40,540 bases of DNA from Paenibacillus ehimensis NBRC 15659 (lineage in GTDB: Bacteria; Bacillota; Bacilli; Paenibacillales; NBRC-103111): contig NZ_BILX01000062.1 in NCBI RefSeq assembly GCF_004000785.1, forward strand, positions 1 to 40,540, read 5' to 3'. Positions 1 to 8,045 of the stretch are shown in pieces. Below the pieces are notes generated by a model. That model did not search any database. It was not told where the DNA came from and saw nothing but the letters and a program-made list of their open reading frames with translations. The first letter of the stretch is position 1; each line of letters begins with the position of its first letter. Position numbers and translations under genes: made by a program.

Positions 1-208
1 TGCCTGCGCCGCCCGGGACGGCGGAGCCGATCGCCCCGTCGGGGGCGTTCGCCTCCGTCTTCGGCGGCGTCACCGTCGCCCCGTCCTCCGCCGGGGCGGG
101 GGCCACATTGACCGGCGGCGTCGGCGTCGCCGGATCGTCCGTGCAGCCGGCCGCGAGACAAGCCGCGGCCCCGAGCATGATGCAAACGACTCTCCGTTTG
201 CCGTTCAT
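1..208 (-). CDS. Putative lipoprotein, N-terminal part only
   Basis: Reading the minus strand from an ATG at 208 gives a basic start, a short hydrophobic stretch and a lipobox LAAGC ending at Cys22. This is a classic signal peptidase II site, so the protein is probably anchored to the outer face of the membrane. The mature part seen here is low-complexity, rich in Pro, Ala and Thr, and resembles a flexible linker. The coding sequence runs off the left edge after 69 codons, so no functional domain is visible. A GGAGGAG ribosome binding site lies just upstream of the ATG. The gene follows the radical SAM gene on the same strand after 74 nt and could be co-transcribed with it. Confidence 0.75.
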   Translation of the reverse strand, partial: MNGKRRVVCIMLGAAACLAAGCTDDPATPTPPVNVAPAPAEDGATVTPPKTEANAPDGAIGSAVPGGAG

Positions 209-282
209 CGTAACTCACTCCTCCCGCGGGCCGCCGGGTGCCGGGCCAATTTGCCGGTCCCCGAGCCTGACGCCTTCCAGGT

Positions 283-1263
283 TCAGGCGAAACCCGAGCC
301 TGGGCTTTGTGCGCCGTGCGGCCACTTTTTTCCTTGCCACGTATCGCGTCTGCGCAGCTCTTCGTCGAAGGCGTTGAGCACCTCCCACTTTTTCAAGCTC
401 CACATCGGTCCGATCAACAAATCCCGGGGCGCGTCCCCGGTCAGCCGGTGAACAATCATTTCCGGCGGAAGAAATTCCAGCGTATCGACAACGAGCGACA
501 CGTACTCGTCCTTTTCCAGAAAACGGAGCAGGCCGGCCTCATACTGCTTCACCATCGGCGTTTTGCGCATCAAGTGGAGCAGATGGATCTTGATCCCCTG
601 CACGTCCATTCGTGCCACGGCACGGCCGGTTTCCAGCATCATTTCGTGTGTCTCCTGGGGCAGGCCGTAAATGATATGCGCGCAGACCCGGATGCCTCTG
701 GCCCGAAGCTTCGCGACCGCATCCAAATAGCACTGCGTATCGTGGGCCCGGTTGATCAGCTCCGAGGTCCGCTCGTGGATCGTCTGCAGACCCATTTCGA
801 TCCACAAGTACGTGCGTTCGTTCAGCTCGGCCAAATAATCGACCACATCGTCCGGCAAGCAATCCGGCCTTGTGGCGATCGACAAGCCGACCACCCCGGG
901 CTGCTCCAGAATCGCTTCATAATATTCCCGCAGCTCCTCCACCGGGGCGTACGTATTGGTATAGGCTTGGAAATAGCCGATGTACTGCGCTTCCGGCCAT
1001 TTTTGATGCTGCAAATCGCGGATTTTGTTGAACTGCGTCACCAAATCGTCCCGGCGGCTTCCGGCAAAATCGCCGGAGCCCCGCGCACTGCAAAATGTGC
1101 AGCCTCCGGCGGCTATCGTCCCGTCGCGGTTCGGACAAGTAAATCCGGCATCGAGCATGACCTTGAATACCTTGCCTCCGAACTGCTGCCGCATTTCGTA
1201 GTTCCATGTATGAAAACGTTTATCGCCCCATAATGGCGGTCGAATGATTTCAGCTTGCTTCAT
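283..1263 (-). CDS. TIGR01212-family radical SAM protein (YtqA-like)
   Basis: A 326-residue radical SAM protein of the YtqA/TIGR01212 family, related to the Elp3-like SAM domain. The [4Fe-4S]-binding cysteines are Cys43, Cys55 and Cys58 (CX11CX2C), the longer first spacing typical of this family. Other family signatures are 'GYFQAYTNTYAP' near residue 95, 'GLSIATRPDCLP' near 125, and the C-terminal 'HRLTGDAP' block. AAAGGAG precedes the ATG. The substrate of the family is not established to my knowledge; B. subtilis ytqA lies next to the methyltransferase gene ytqB, which is not present here. The gene diverges from the WGxxGxxG gene on the other strand. Confidence 0.9.
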   Translation of the reverse strand: MKQAEIIRPPLWGDKRFHTWNYEMRQQFGGKVFKVMLDAGFTCPNRDGTIAAGGCTFCSARGSGDFAGSRRDDLVTQFNKIRDLQHQKWPEAQYIGYFQAYTNTYAPVEELREYYEAILEQPGVVGLSIATRPDCLPDDVVDYLAELNERTYLWIEMGLQTIHERTSELINRAHDTQCYLDAVAKLRARGIRVCAHIIYGLPQETHEMMLETGRAVARMDVQGIKIHLLHLMRKTPMVKQYEAGLLRFLEKDEYVSLVVDTLEFLPPEMIVHRLTGDAPRDLLIGPMWSLKKWEVLNAFDEELRRRDTWQGKKWPHGAQSPGSGFA

Positions 1264-1494
1264 AAGGGGAAACTCCTTTTGTTATTCAATCGATGATGGT
1301 ACGAATACATTCGAATCGGCTCTTTCGCAGAGCATTACATCTATATTGTACCGAAAACCGGCCTCAAAAGCGAACTTCCTCCTTGACAAAACCATCCTGC
1401 CGGGGAACGGGATAAGAAAACACCGCTTGGCCTATGCTAAGGTTGCAAGGCGTTAAAAACCAATCCAGCTTGAGAAGGGAGAATTTTTCATACC

Positions 1495-1977
1495 ATGAAC
1501 AAGTTCGGGAAAACGGTGCTTGCGCTCGCTCTAACGGCTGCCATTGGTACGGGGGGGCAAGCCTTTGCGGAAACGACGGCTACGGGAACCGGGGCTTCGT
1601 CTACGTATGGGACCACGGCGACCGGCACGACGACGACAGGTACCGGGACAACAACAGGCACAACGACTGGGGTAACAGGTACAACAGGCACGACGACTGG
1701 AGTAACAGGTACGACAGGTACGGCTACTGGCACGACTACAGGCACGACAGGGACTAATGGCTATAACTACAACATGCTGGACCGCATGAATACGTACACC
1801 GGTGCGAACGACCGTACGGGTTACGGATACGGCGGCAACTATAACACCAATACGTATCGTACGAATGCCGCCGCCAACAACAATGGCGCGAACTGGGGCT
1901 GGCTTGGCCTGCTAGGTTTGCTGGGGTTGGCCGGTCTGCGCAACCGGAACCGCGACGAGGGCGAATTCCGCAAATAA
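1495..1977 (+). CDS. WGxxGxxG-CTERM-like secreted repeat protein
   Basis: A 160-residue protein with a Sec signal peptide (residues 1-25, ending QAFA), a low-complexity region made almost only of Thr, Gly and Val (about 30-93), a Tyr/Asn-rich spacer, and a C-terminal segment from Trp134. That segment reads WGWLGLLGLLGLAGLR followed by charged residues. The tripartite tail (W-G motif, short hydrophobic helix, basic/charged end) matches the WGxxGxxG-CTERM class found in Bacillales and suggests membrane anchoring or sorting at the C-terminus. The function is unknown. An AAGGGAG ribosome binding site lies upstream and a strong hairpin terminator downstream, so it is probably monocistronic. The Thr/Gly tract is encoded by tandem DNA repeats and may vary in length between strains. 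Confidence 0.8.
   Translation: MNKFGKTVLALALTAAIGTGGQAFAETTATGTGASSTYGTTATGTTTTGTGTTTGTTTGVTGTTGTTTGVTGTTGTATGTTTGTTGTNGYNYNMLDRMNTYTGANDRTGYGYGGNYNTNTYRTNAAANNNGANWGWLGLLGLLGLAGLRNRNRDEGEFRK
1651..1740 (+). repeat. 30-nt in-frame tandem repeat in the surface protein gene
   Basis: Units 1651-1680 and 1681-1710 match at 28 of 30 positions, and each encodes the decapeptide TTGTTTGVTG. A third, more diverged unit follows at 1711-1740. Because the unit is a multiple of three, gain or loss would change length without a frameshift. Confidence 0.85.
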
Positions 1978-2037
1978 ACGGCTTCTTCCCGGTCCGGAGC
2001 TTCATAACCGGCTTCGCAAGGCTTAACCAGCATGCTT

Positions 2038-2076
2038 GACCGGTCCGTCAGCCCTTACGGCACGGGCCGGTCTTTT
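2038..2076 (+). terminator. Rho-independent terminator after the WGxxGxxG gene
   Basis: A 9-bp stem GACCGGTCC (2038-2046) with GGGCCGGTC (2064-2072), containing one G-T wobble, is followed directly by TTTT. Confidence 0.8.
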
Positions 2077-2101
2077 CATTCCCGGTCTTCTGGAGTATAA
2101 T
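2073..2101 (+). promoter_or_regulatory. Candidate sigma-A promoter for trmB
   Basis: A perfect TATAAT (2096-2101) stands 17 nt downstream of TTTTCA (2073-2078), a 4/6 match to the -35 consensus. The -35 overlaps the T-run of the preceding terminator. Confidence 0.5.
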
Positions 2102-2157
2102 CGATCAAGACGAAAACGCGCGGAACGATGCGCAAGCAGTTGGAGGAAGGTTGATCT

Positions 2158-2898
2158 ATGCGGTTAAGAGGACGTAAAGGAATCAGAGAAGCGCTGGAGG
2201 CGCAGCCGGAGCTGGTCGTGCTGGAGCCGGAGCCGTACAAGGGCCGGTGGGCCGAGCTGTTCGGCAACGACCGTCCCATCCATGTGGAGCTCGGGATGGG
2301 CAAGGGGCGGTTTATTAGCGAGCTGAGCGCCCTCAATCCGCACATCAATTACATAGGCGTCGACATGTACGACGAGCTTGTCCGCCGGGCCGGCGAGAAG
2401 GCGCATGCTTCCCGCGAGGAGCATGGCGGCGACTTGTCCAATTTGCGGCTTGCGCGTTTTAACATCGAGCTGATCGAAAATATTTTCGCCGCCGGCGAGC
2501 TGGAGCGCATTTATCTTAATTTCAGCGATCCTTGGCCGAAAAAAAGACATGCGCGCCGCAGGCTGACCCATGCGAACTTTGTTCATAAATATCAGTCGAT
2601 CTTGAACGAGCGGGGAGAAATTCATTTCAAAACGGATTCCCGTTCGCTGTTTGAGTTTTCGCTTAATTCGTTTGCCGATTTGGGTCTTCGCATGCGCAAT
2701 ATTTCGCTTGATCTTCATGCGGAAGAACCGCGGACCGATTTGATCATGACGGAATACGAAACGAAGTTCTACAAGCAGGGAATGCCGATTTACCGGTTGG
2801 AGGCCGTGATCGGGAAAGAAGCGCTGGCCGCGCATCAGAAGCAGCTGTCCGAACGGCAGGAGCCGGGAGCGGACGCGGAGGCCTCGTCGGAGCAATAA
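2158..2898 (+). CDS. trmB: tRNA (guanine-N7-)-methyltransferase TrmB
   Basis: Methylates N7 of guanine 46 in the variable loop of tRNA using S-adenosylmethionine. The 246-residue protein has the SAM-binding motif VELGMGKGRFI (residues 43-53), an acidic residue in GVDMY (about 67-71), and the family signature NFSDPWPKKRH (121-131), with Asp124 in the catalytic region. The C-terminal TEYETKF block, which binds tRNA in this family, is also present. The last 20 or so residues are an acidic, probably disordered tail. GGAGGAAGG precedes the ATG. The gene ends in a bidirectional terminator shared with the convergent glycosyltransferase gene. Confidence 0.95.
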   Translation: MRLRGRKGIREALEAQPELVVLEPEPYKGRWAELFGNDRPIHVELGMGKGRFISELSALNPHINYIGVDMYDELVRRAGEKAHASREEHGGDLSNLRLARFNIELIENIFAAGELERIYLNFSDPWPKKRHARRRLTHANFVHKYQSILNERGEIHFKTDSRSLFEFSLNSFADLGLRMRNISLDLHAEEPRTDLIMTEYETKFYKQGMPIYRLEAVIGKEALAAHQKQLSERQEPGADAEASSEQ

Positions 2899-2908
2899 CA
2901 CCATGAAA

Positions 2909-2947
2909 AAAAGCCTTGTGCGCTCAATTTCGAGCCACAAGGCTTTT
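2909..2947. terminator. Bidirectional terminator between trmB and the convergent glycosyltransferase
   Basis: A 12-bp perfect stem AAAAGCCTTGTG (2909-2920) with CACAAGGCTTTT (2936-2947) has A-runs on the left and T-runs on the right, so it can stop transcription from both sides. Confidence 0.9.
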
Positions 2948-2954
2948 GCCTTTG

Positions 2955-4073
2955 TTAGCGGGCCAGTACTTCCATAATCGCTTGGGAGCACTGGGCAGGA
3001 TTGTATGCGCCCTCTTTTCGCACCAATCCGGCGCGGGCTTTGCGCATCTCGTGCACCTTGTCGGTCAGAAGCCGGAACCAATGATCTATCGTCTCCGCCG
3101 ATTTAATCGGCTCTCCTAAGCCGTGCTGCGTGAAGTACTGCAGATTTTCCTCTTCCTGCCCCGGGATCGGCTTGTAGAACAGCATTGGAATCCCTTTGGC
3201 GAGCCCCTCCGTACAGGTCATGCCTCCCGGTTTCGTGATGAGCAGGTCGGAGACGTCCATCCATTTGTCGATTTCTTTGGTGAACCCGAGCAGACGGATG
3301 TTCGGATGACGGAAACGCTCATCTTCGGCCAGCTCCGCCAGCGCTTTCTCGTTATTTCCGAGACAGACGACAAGCTGAATCCGGTCGCGCCAAGTGGTCA
3401 AGTGCTGCAGGAACCCTTCGTCCTTTACCAGCCCCCAGCCGCCGCCCATCACGAGCACCGTAGGCAGAGCCGACAGTCCGAAGCGGCTGCGAAGCTCTTC
3501 CCGGTTATGCTGCTCCCAGAAGTTCGGGTGGATGGGGATGCCCGTCACCTTTACCGTATCGGAAGGAATCCCGCGGCTGAGCAGCTTTTCTTTAACGTCC
3601 GGCGTCGATACCAGATAGGTGTTCACTTCGGGACTGACCCAGGTGCCGTGGGCGTCGTAATCGGTGATCACGGTGCACAGCGGCACGTTCAACCCCGAAC
3701 GCTTCAAGCGGGAAATCACCGCACTCGGGAACGGATGCGTGCATACGATCGTATCCGGCCGCAGCTGATGGATGACCTCGGCAGCCTGCGCATAAAAGAT
3801 ACGATGAAGCGCGAGCTGGGTAAAACGGTTTAACGATTTTTTGTATTGGGAACGATACATCAGCCCGTAAAGCTTGGGTTGAGTCGACACGGTTTTGCGG
3901 TAAGCGGTAAGAATCCATGGAGCCAGCGTCGGATGCAGGAACGTGCCGAGCTCAAGTACGCGAGTCTGGACTTCGGGCGAGAGCATGCGAAGGCTGTCGG
4001 ACAGAGCGTGAGCCGCTTGCGTGTGACCGGCGCCGAAGCCTTCGGATAATAACAAGACCCTCTTTTTACGCAT
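2955..4073 (-). CDS. MGDG-synthase/UgtP-like glycosyltransferase (GT28 family)
   Basis: A 372-residue glycosyltransferase of the diacylglycerol glucosyltransferase/MGDG synthase type. The N-terminal domain starts with the hallmark LSEGFGAGHTQAA (about residues 9-21). The GT28-type C-terminal domain carries the nucleotide-sugar site ITKPGGMTCTEGLAKG. Relatives include UgtP, which adds glucose from UDP-glucose to diacylglycerol for glycolipids and lipoteichoic acid anchors; the acceptor here is not proven. The frame also opens at TTG 4088, but no ribosome binding site fits it. The ATG at 4073 has GGGTGA upstream and begins directly at the beta-strand. It lies 58 nt downstream of the PAP2 phosphatase gene on the same strand, which suggests a lipid-metabolism operon. 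Confidence 0.85.
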   Translation of the reverse strand: MRKKRVLLLSEGFGAGHTQAAHALSDSLRMLSPEVQTRVLELGTFLHPTLAPWILTAYRKTVSTQPKLYGLMYRSQYKKSLNRFTQLALHRIFYAQAAEVIHQLRPDTIVCTHPFPSAVISRLKRSGLNVPLCTVITDYDAHGTWVSPEVNTYLVSTPDVKEKLLSRGIPSDTVKVTGIPIHPNFWEQHNREELRSRFGLSALPTVLVMGGGWGLVKDEGFLQHLTTWRDRIQLVVCLGNNEKALAELAEDERFRHPNIRLLGFTKEIDKWMDVSDLLITKPGGMTCTEGLAKGIPMLFYKPIPGQEEENLQYFTQHGLGEPIKSAETIDHWFRLLTDKVHEMRKARAGLVRKEGAYNPAQCSQAIMEVLAR

Positions 4074-4131
4074 AGGCGCTTCACCCAACCTTGTACCAAA
4101 TGGAATTTACACAAAATTAACATTAAAGCTT

Positions 4132-4659
4132 TTAGCCCAAAATTGCAACGGCCGACAGGGCCGTTACGGTTCCGATCAGCAGCCCGGCCAAACAGTCGGA
4201 CGGGTAGTGGAGTCCTAGATATATACGCGACAGACCGACGAGAGATGCAATAGGAAGCAAAATAATAGCGATCGACGAATGAACGAGCATGAGCGGCACG
4301 GTTACGGAGAATATAGCCGTCGTATGGCCGGACGGGAACGAGTGGTCCGTTAACGGTTTCTTGCATGTGTGCGCGCCTTTCAGCACGAGATAGGGCCGAA
4401 GCCGCGGATATTTCTTCTTAATGATAGCGACGGGCACGTGGCTTACCGCCAGGGCGATACAGCTCTCGATACCGGCTATTCTCCATACTCCCTCCGTAAA
4501 CAGAGCGACGCAGAGCGCAATGATAATCATAGCCGTGGCGCCCCCCAAATGGGTTATCGCATTAAAAAAGTAATCCAGCGCGGAGTGCTGAATACGTTGA
4601 TTCACGAAGAAAAACATCCGGTGCTCATGCTTTTGCAGCCACGAAACGACACGGCTCAA
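4132..4659 (-). CDS. PAP2-family phosphatase (undecaprenyl-diphosphatase or lipid phosphatase type)
   Basis: A 175-residue integral membrane phosphatase with all three PAP2 motifs: KX6RP (Lys91 to Pro99), PSGH (119-122), and SRIYLGLHYPSD (154-165, catalytic His161). Family members dephosphorylate undecaprenyl diphosphate, phosphatidic acid or phosphatidylglycerol phosphate; sequence alone does not choose among them. The frame is open back to 4725, but no ribosome binding site serves that codon. A strong AAGGAGG (4670-4676) sits 10 nt before a TTG at 4659, so I place the start there. It lies upstream of, and probably in an operon with, the MGDG-synthase-like gene. Confidence 0.85.
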   Translation of the reverse strand: MSRVVSWLQKHEHRMFFFVNQRIQHSALDYFFNAITHLGGATAMIIIALCVALFTEGVWRIAGIESCIALAVSHVPVAIIKKKYPRLRPYLVLKGAHTCKKPLTDHSFPSGHTTAIFSVTVPLMLVHSSIAIILLPIASLVGLSRIYLGLHYPSDCLAGLLIGTVTALSAVAILG

Positions 4660-4977
4660 GGGAACAACGCCTCCTTGCAGTGGGATAAGCTGTCTGGCCA
4701 ACTCATATATAAGTGTAGGGGGCAAATGTTATAGGAATATAAAAAGAATATAAAAGGTAAATTTAATCTTCCTTTGACGCTGCGCTAACATTGCCTCGTT
4801 ACAATCACTTTGACGACGACCGGTCAGCTTCCCCTTCAACGGTGAAATAAATTTTTGAAAAATGTGCTAAATCAAAGGCTGTAGGCCATCTCTGAAAAAG
4901 CTCCGTTTTCATACATCTTAACGCTTCCGGTACCGGTTTGGTTTCAAAAAAGGCCTGTTTTGTGCGCTTGTACAGGC
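4660..4977. other. Divergent intergenic region, left part
   Basis: There is no credible gene in this stretch between the minus-strand PAP2 gene and the plus-strand GT4 gene. It is AT-rich near 4735-4765 (candidate minus-strand -10 elements) and contains TTGACG-like hexamers at about 4774 and 4810, neither followed by a convincing -10 at 17 nt. The promoters are therefore unresolved. Confidence 0.4.
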
Positions 4978-5074
4978 TGCTGTTTCAACAAAACTCAAGC
5001 TTATGCTTCCGAAGTCAGTTTTGTTTTCCATCAACTTTTTTCATAGTTGCTGTTTCAACAAAACTCTGAGGAGG
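4978..5074 (+). promoter_or_regulatory. Leader with direct repeat and two mutually exclusive hairpins abutting the ribosome binding site
   Basis: A 19-nt perfect direct repeat, tgctgtttcaacaaaactc, occurs at 4978-4996 and 5048-5066. Between the copies lies AGTTTTGTT (5017-5025), the exact reverse complement of AACAAAACT inside each copy (4987-4995 and 5057-5065). The central segment can therefore pair with either the upstream or the downstream copy, but not both. The downstream copy ends one base before the GAGGAGG ribosome binding site (5068-5074) of the GT4 gene. Pairing with the downstream copy would place a helix against that site. The regulatory role is inference. Confidence 0.55.
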
Positions 5075-5084
5075 TTAAATAAAC

Positions 5085-6257
5085 ATGAGAGTAGCCCTAT
5101 TTACGGATACGTTCGTACCGGACGTGAACGGGGTAGCGAAAACGCTCGGGCGGTGGGTGAAGTTCCTCGAAGCGCGCGGGGTGGCTTGCAAAGTGTTTGC
5201 GCCGAACAGTCAATCGGCAGCCGAATCCGATCAGTGGGGGATAGAAAGATTTGACAGCATCCCCTTTTTATTGTATCCGGAGTGCCGAATGGCTATCCCT
5301 AATCCAGTGAACCTGGCAAAATCGCTGAAGGCGTTTGCTCCCGACCTGATTCATGTAGCCACGCCGTTTAACCTGGGATGGATCGGGCTTCAATATGCCA
5401 AGCGCCATCAGGTGCCGGCCGTCGCCTCGTACCATACCCATTTCGATCAATATCTTGCTTACTACAAGCTGCAATGGATGGAGCCGCTGCTGTGGAAATA
5501 CATGCTCTGGTTTCACCAGGATTGCCGCAAAATTTATGTTCCGTCCCGCTCGACGCTCCGGCATTTGCAGGAAAAAGGGCTGAAATCGCTGGAAATTTGG
5601 TCCCGCGGCGTGGAAGTGAACCGGTTTCACCCGTTTGTCAACCGGGAAGAAGTACTGCGGACTTGCAACCTTTCTCCGTCCACATTCGTTATATTATATG
5701 TCGGGAGGTTGGCGCCGGAGAAAAGCGTCGATGTTCTTCTTCGTGCATTCGATTCGCTTCCGGGCGAGGTGCGCAGCAGGTCGCATTTGATCGTGACCGG
5801 GGACGGGCCTCTGCTGCGGCCCATGCAGGAGCTGCTTGCGGGCAGGGAAGACGTCATTTTCACGGGCTTCCGGCAAGGCAAAGAACTGAGCGACTTGTAC
5901 GCCGCTGCGGACGCTTTTGTATTCCCGTCGGCGACGGAAACGTTCGGCAACGTCGTGCTCGAAGCGATGGCTTCCGGGACGCCGGTTGTCGGCGCGGATG
6001 CGGGAGGCGTCGGGGAAACGATCGTGCACGGGGAAACCGGGCTGCTCTGCAGACCGGGGAACGTGTCGGATTTTGCCGAAGCGATGCTCCAGTTGTATAA
6101 GGACCGCGCGCTGGGCGCGAAGCTCGGGCAAGCCGGCCGGGCTTACAGCTTACGGCAGTCTTGGGATGCGATTTTCAACGGGCTGTATCAAAGCTATCGC
6201 CAAGTCGTGCACGAAGCCGAGACACTGCGGGAGCAGGAGGCTGTCTTTTCCAAATGA
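5085..6257 (+). CDS. GT4-family glycosyltransferase (MgtA-like)
   Basis: A 390-residue cytoplasmic GT-B fold glycosyltransferase. The N-terminal acceptor domain shows FTDTFVPDVNGVA (about residues 6-18) and the SYHTHFDQY block near 117. The C-terminal donor domain has GRLAPEKSVDVLL and the EX7E-type motif in ETFGNVVLEAMASG, typical of retaining GT4 enzymes that use GDP- or UDP-sugars. The closest family type is GDP-mannose-dependent alpha-mannosyltransferase, but donor and acceptor cannot be fixed here. The start ATG has a near-perfect GAGGAGG and an unusual structured leader. A ManC-like gene 3 kb downstream could supply GDP-mannose. Confidence 0.85.
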   Translation: MRVALFTDTFVPDVNGVAKTLGRWVKFLEARGVACKVFAPNSQSAAESDQWGIERFDSIPFLLYPECRMAIPNPVNLAKSLKAFAPDLIHVATPFNLGWIGLQYAKRHQVPAVASYHTHFDQYLAYYKLQWMEPLLWKYMLWFHQDCRKIYVPSRSTLRHLQEKGLKSLEIWSRGVEVNRFHPFVNREEVLRTCNLSPSTFVILYVGRLAPEKSVDVLLRAFDSLPGEVRSRSHLIVTGDGPLLRPMQELLAGREDVIFTGFRQGKELSDLYAAADAFVFPSATETFGNVVLEAMASGTPVVGADAGGVGETIVHGETGLLCRPGNVSDFAEAMLQLYKDRALGAKLGQAGRAYSLRQSWDAIFNGLYQSYRQVVHEAETLREQEAVFSK

Positions 6258-6562
6258 CCGCTTTTCCGTTTGTGAGTTCAGAAGGTTTTTTCCAGTTGGC
6301 GCTTATAAAAAGTTTGAAAATCGATGAAAATAAGACGTAAAAAGATGGATAGCAGAGAGTCTTGCCGGAATTCCAGCCGTTTTTCCCGGAAAAACACAGA
6401 TCCGGCCGCAGGAAGCGACTTGGCGGTTTTGACAAATCGGACTAAAGAGAGGAAAATCATATTCGGCGACCCTCGTAATCTAATCCACACCATCGAAAAA
6501 ATTTTTGACGGCGCTAAGAGAAACAGACATAAGGGGTATATACAAAAAAAGGGGGATGTTTC
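6258..6562 (+). other. Intergenic region upstream of the GT2 gene
   Basis: No supported gene. Two -35-like hexamers, TTGACA at 6429-6434 and TTGACG near 6507, are present, but neither has a good -10 at 16-18 nt. No clear terminator hairpin for the preceding GT4 gene was found, so read-through is possible. Short open frames here on both strands lack ribosome binding sites. Confidence 0.4.
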
Positions 6563-7798
6563 ATGTTGGACAGTATTCTGTTAGGCCTCCAGATTGTTTT
6601 GGCTATGATCGGAGCCTACCAGCTGGTTCTGACGTTTTTCGGTTGGTACCGCCGCAAAAATCAAATCGAGCATGCGCCTCAAAAAACGTTTGCCGTTCTC
6701 GTAGCGGCTCACAATGAGGAGCAGGTTGTCGGGGCGCTTATCGAGAACTTGAAGAATCTGGACTATCCGAAAGAACTATATGATATATTCGTGATTTGCG
6801 ATAACTGCACCGACAATACGGCTCAAATCGCCCGCGACATGGGCGTGCATGCATGCGAACGCAACAATCCGAAGCTGAGAGGCAAAGGCTACGCGATCGA
6901 ATGGATGCTCAAAGAGCTGTGGAAAATGCCGCGCGAGTACGATGCCGTCGTCATGTTCGACGCCGACAACCTCGTCAGCACGGATTACCTGACGCATATG
7001 AACAACGACTTGTGCAACGGTTCCAAGGTGATTCAGGCTTATCTGGATACGAAGAATCCGCACGATTCGTGGATTACCGCCGCTTACGCGGTAACCTATT
7101 GGTACTGCAACCGTCTGTGGCAGCTGCCGCGGACCAACCTCGGTCTGGCCAACTATTTGGGCGGAACGGGGATGTGCTTCGAGTCGAACCTGCTGAAGGA
7201 AATCGGCTGGGGAGCGACAAGCCTCGTCGAGGACTTGGAATTTACGATGCGCTGCGTGATGCGCGGCGTCAACCCGACGTTCAACTATTACGCGAGAGTG
7301 TACGACGAAAAACCGCTTACGTTCAAAGCTTCGGCGCGCCAGCGGCTTCGCTGGATGCAGGGCCATTTCAACGTGGCCAGACGCTACTTCTTCCCTTTGT
7401 TCTGGAAAGGGATCAAAGAAGGCAGCTGGGCCAAGATCGATACGGCCGTTTATGCGCTCAACGTCTATAACCTGTTTATCGGATCGATCGTCACCGTAGT
7501 GCTGTGGGTCGATATGACGCTTCCGGGCGTCCCGAACTTTAGTTCCTTGTTCCAGATGGCGCCGAGCTTTTTTGCGGTATTCTCGGTGTTAACCTATGCC
7601 CAATTTGTGATCGCGCTGATTTTGGAGAAAGCGCCTTGGAAATCGTATAAATACTTGATTACGTTCCCGCTCTTCCTGTTGTCCTGGTGGCCGATCACAT
7701 TCTATGCGTTCTTCACGCAAAACAACAAGCGGTGGAGCCATACCGAGCATACGCGCGTTATCCGGCTGGAGGATATGCAGAGCAAGCAGGCCAGCTAG
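6563..7798 (+). CDS. Membrane-bound GT2-family glycosyltransferase (cellulose-synthase-like)
   Basis: A 411-residue processive-type GT2 enzyme. An N-terminal transmembrane helix (about residues 5-27) is followed by the GT-A domain with AAHNEEQVV and ICDNCTDNT. The metal-binding motif MFDADN, the acidic VEDLEFT motif and QRLRWMQGH (the QxxRW motif of polysaccharide synthases) follow. The C-terminus has three or four further membrane helices. The family makes polymers such as poly-N-acetylglucosamine, hyaluronan or beta-glucans; the substrate here is unknown. A GGGGGATG-type site lies close to the ATG. No regulator or partner gene adjoins it, and the next gene belongs to the translation operon. 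Confidence 0.85.
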   Translation: MLDSILLGLQIVLAMIGAYQLVLTFFGWYRRKNQIEHAPQKTFAVLVAAHNEEQVVGALIENLKNLDYPKELYDIFVICDNCTDNTAQIARDMGVHACERNNPKLRGKGYAIEWMLKELWKMPREYDAVVMFDADNLVSTDYLTHMNNDLCNGSKVIQAYLDTKNPHDSWITAAYAVTYWYCNRLWQLPRTNLGLANYLGGTGMCFESNLLKEIGWGATSLVEDLEFTMRCVMRGVNPTFNYYARVYDEKPLTFKASARQRLRWMQGHFNVARRYFFPLFWKGIKEGSWAKIDTAVYALNVYNLFIGSIVTVVLWVDMTLPGVPNFSSLFQMAPSFFAVFSVLTYAQFVIALILEKAPWKSYKYLITFPLFLLSWWPITFYAFFTQNNKRWSHTEHTRVIRLEDMQSKQAS

Positions 7799-7829
7799 CG
7801 AAAGCCGCGTAAAAAATCAGAATTCGCTG

Positions 7830-7858
7830 TTGACTATAGTCAATGGCAGTGGTATATT
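7830..7858 (+). promoter_or_regulatory. Sigma-A promoter of the infC operon
   Basis: TTGACT (7830-7835), a 17-nt spacer and TATATT (7853-7858) predict transcription starting near 7865, which matches the start of the structured leader. Confidence 0.8.
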
Positions 7859-7864
7859 AGTTTA

Positions 7865-8019
7865 GTGCGAAAGAAGAAGCGCCCGCTTCTCACCTGCCCG
7901 ACTATGGTTGGCTGGTTATGACTGAGAGTGACTTGGTTTGATTGATCCGTTCTCGAACGGACCGATCGCCATTGGACCTAAAACCAAACGTGGGCGTTTA
8001 ACGCCCACGTATTTTTTTT
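7865..8019 (+). promoter_or_regulatory. L20-type autoregulatory leader of infC-rpmI-rplT
   Basis: The roughly 155-nt untranslated leader starts with a compact hairpin (AGAAGC, loop GCCC, GCTTCT) followed by CACCTGCCCGA, and ends in an intrinsic terminator. In B. subtilis, ribosomal protein L20 binds the equivalent leader and promotes termination before infC. Promoter position, leader length, terminal hairpin and downstream gene order all agree with that family (Rfam L20_leader). The assignment rests on context and architecture, not on a covariance search. Confidence 0.75.
7988..8019 (+). terminator. Leader attenuator before infC
   Basis: A perfect 10-bp stem ACGTGGGCGT (7988-7997), loop TTA, ACGCCCACGT (8001-8010), then A and eight T residues. 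It lies between promoter and infC, so it acts as an attenuator. Confidence 0.9.
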
Positions 8020-8045
8020 GCAAAATCTCTTGGAGGTGGCAGGTT

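Noticed and set aside
1651..1755. A repeat array that could suggest CRISPR.
   Set aside because: The units are contiguous, in frame, encode Thr/Gly and have no spacers.
4770..4850. TTGACG-like hexamers, considered as the promoter of the GT4 gene.
   Set aside because: No -10 element lies at 16-18 nt from either hexamer, so the promoter is left unassigned.
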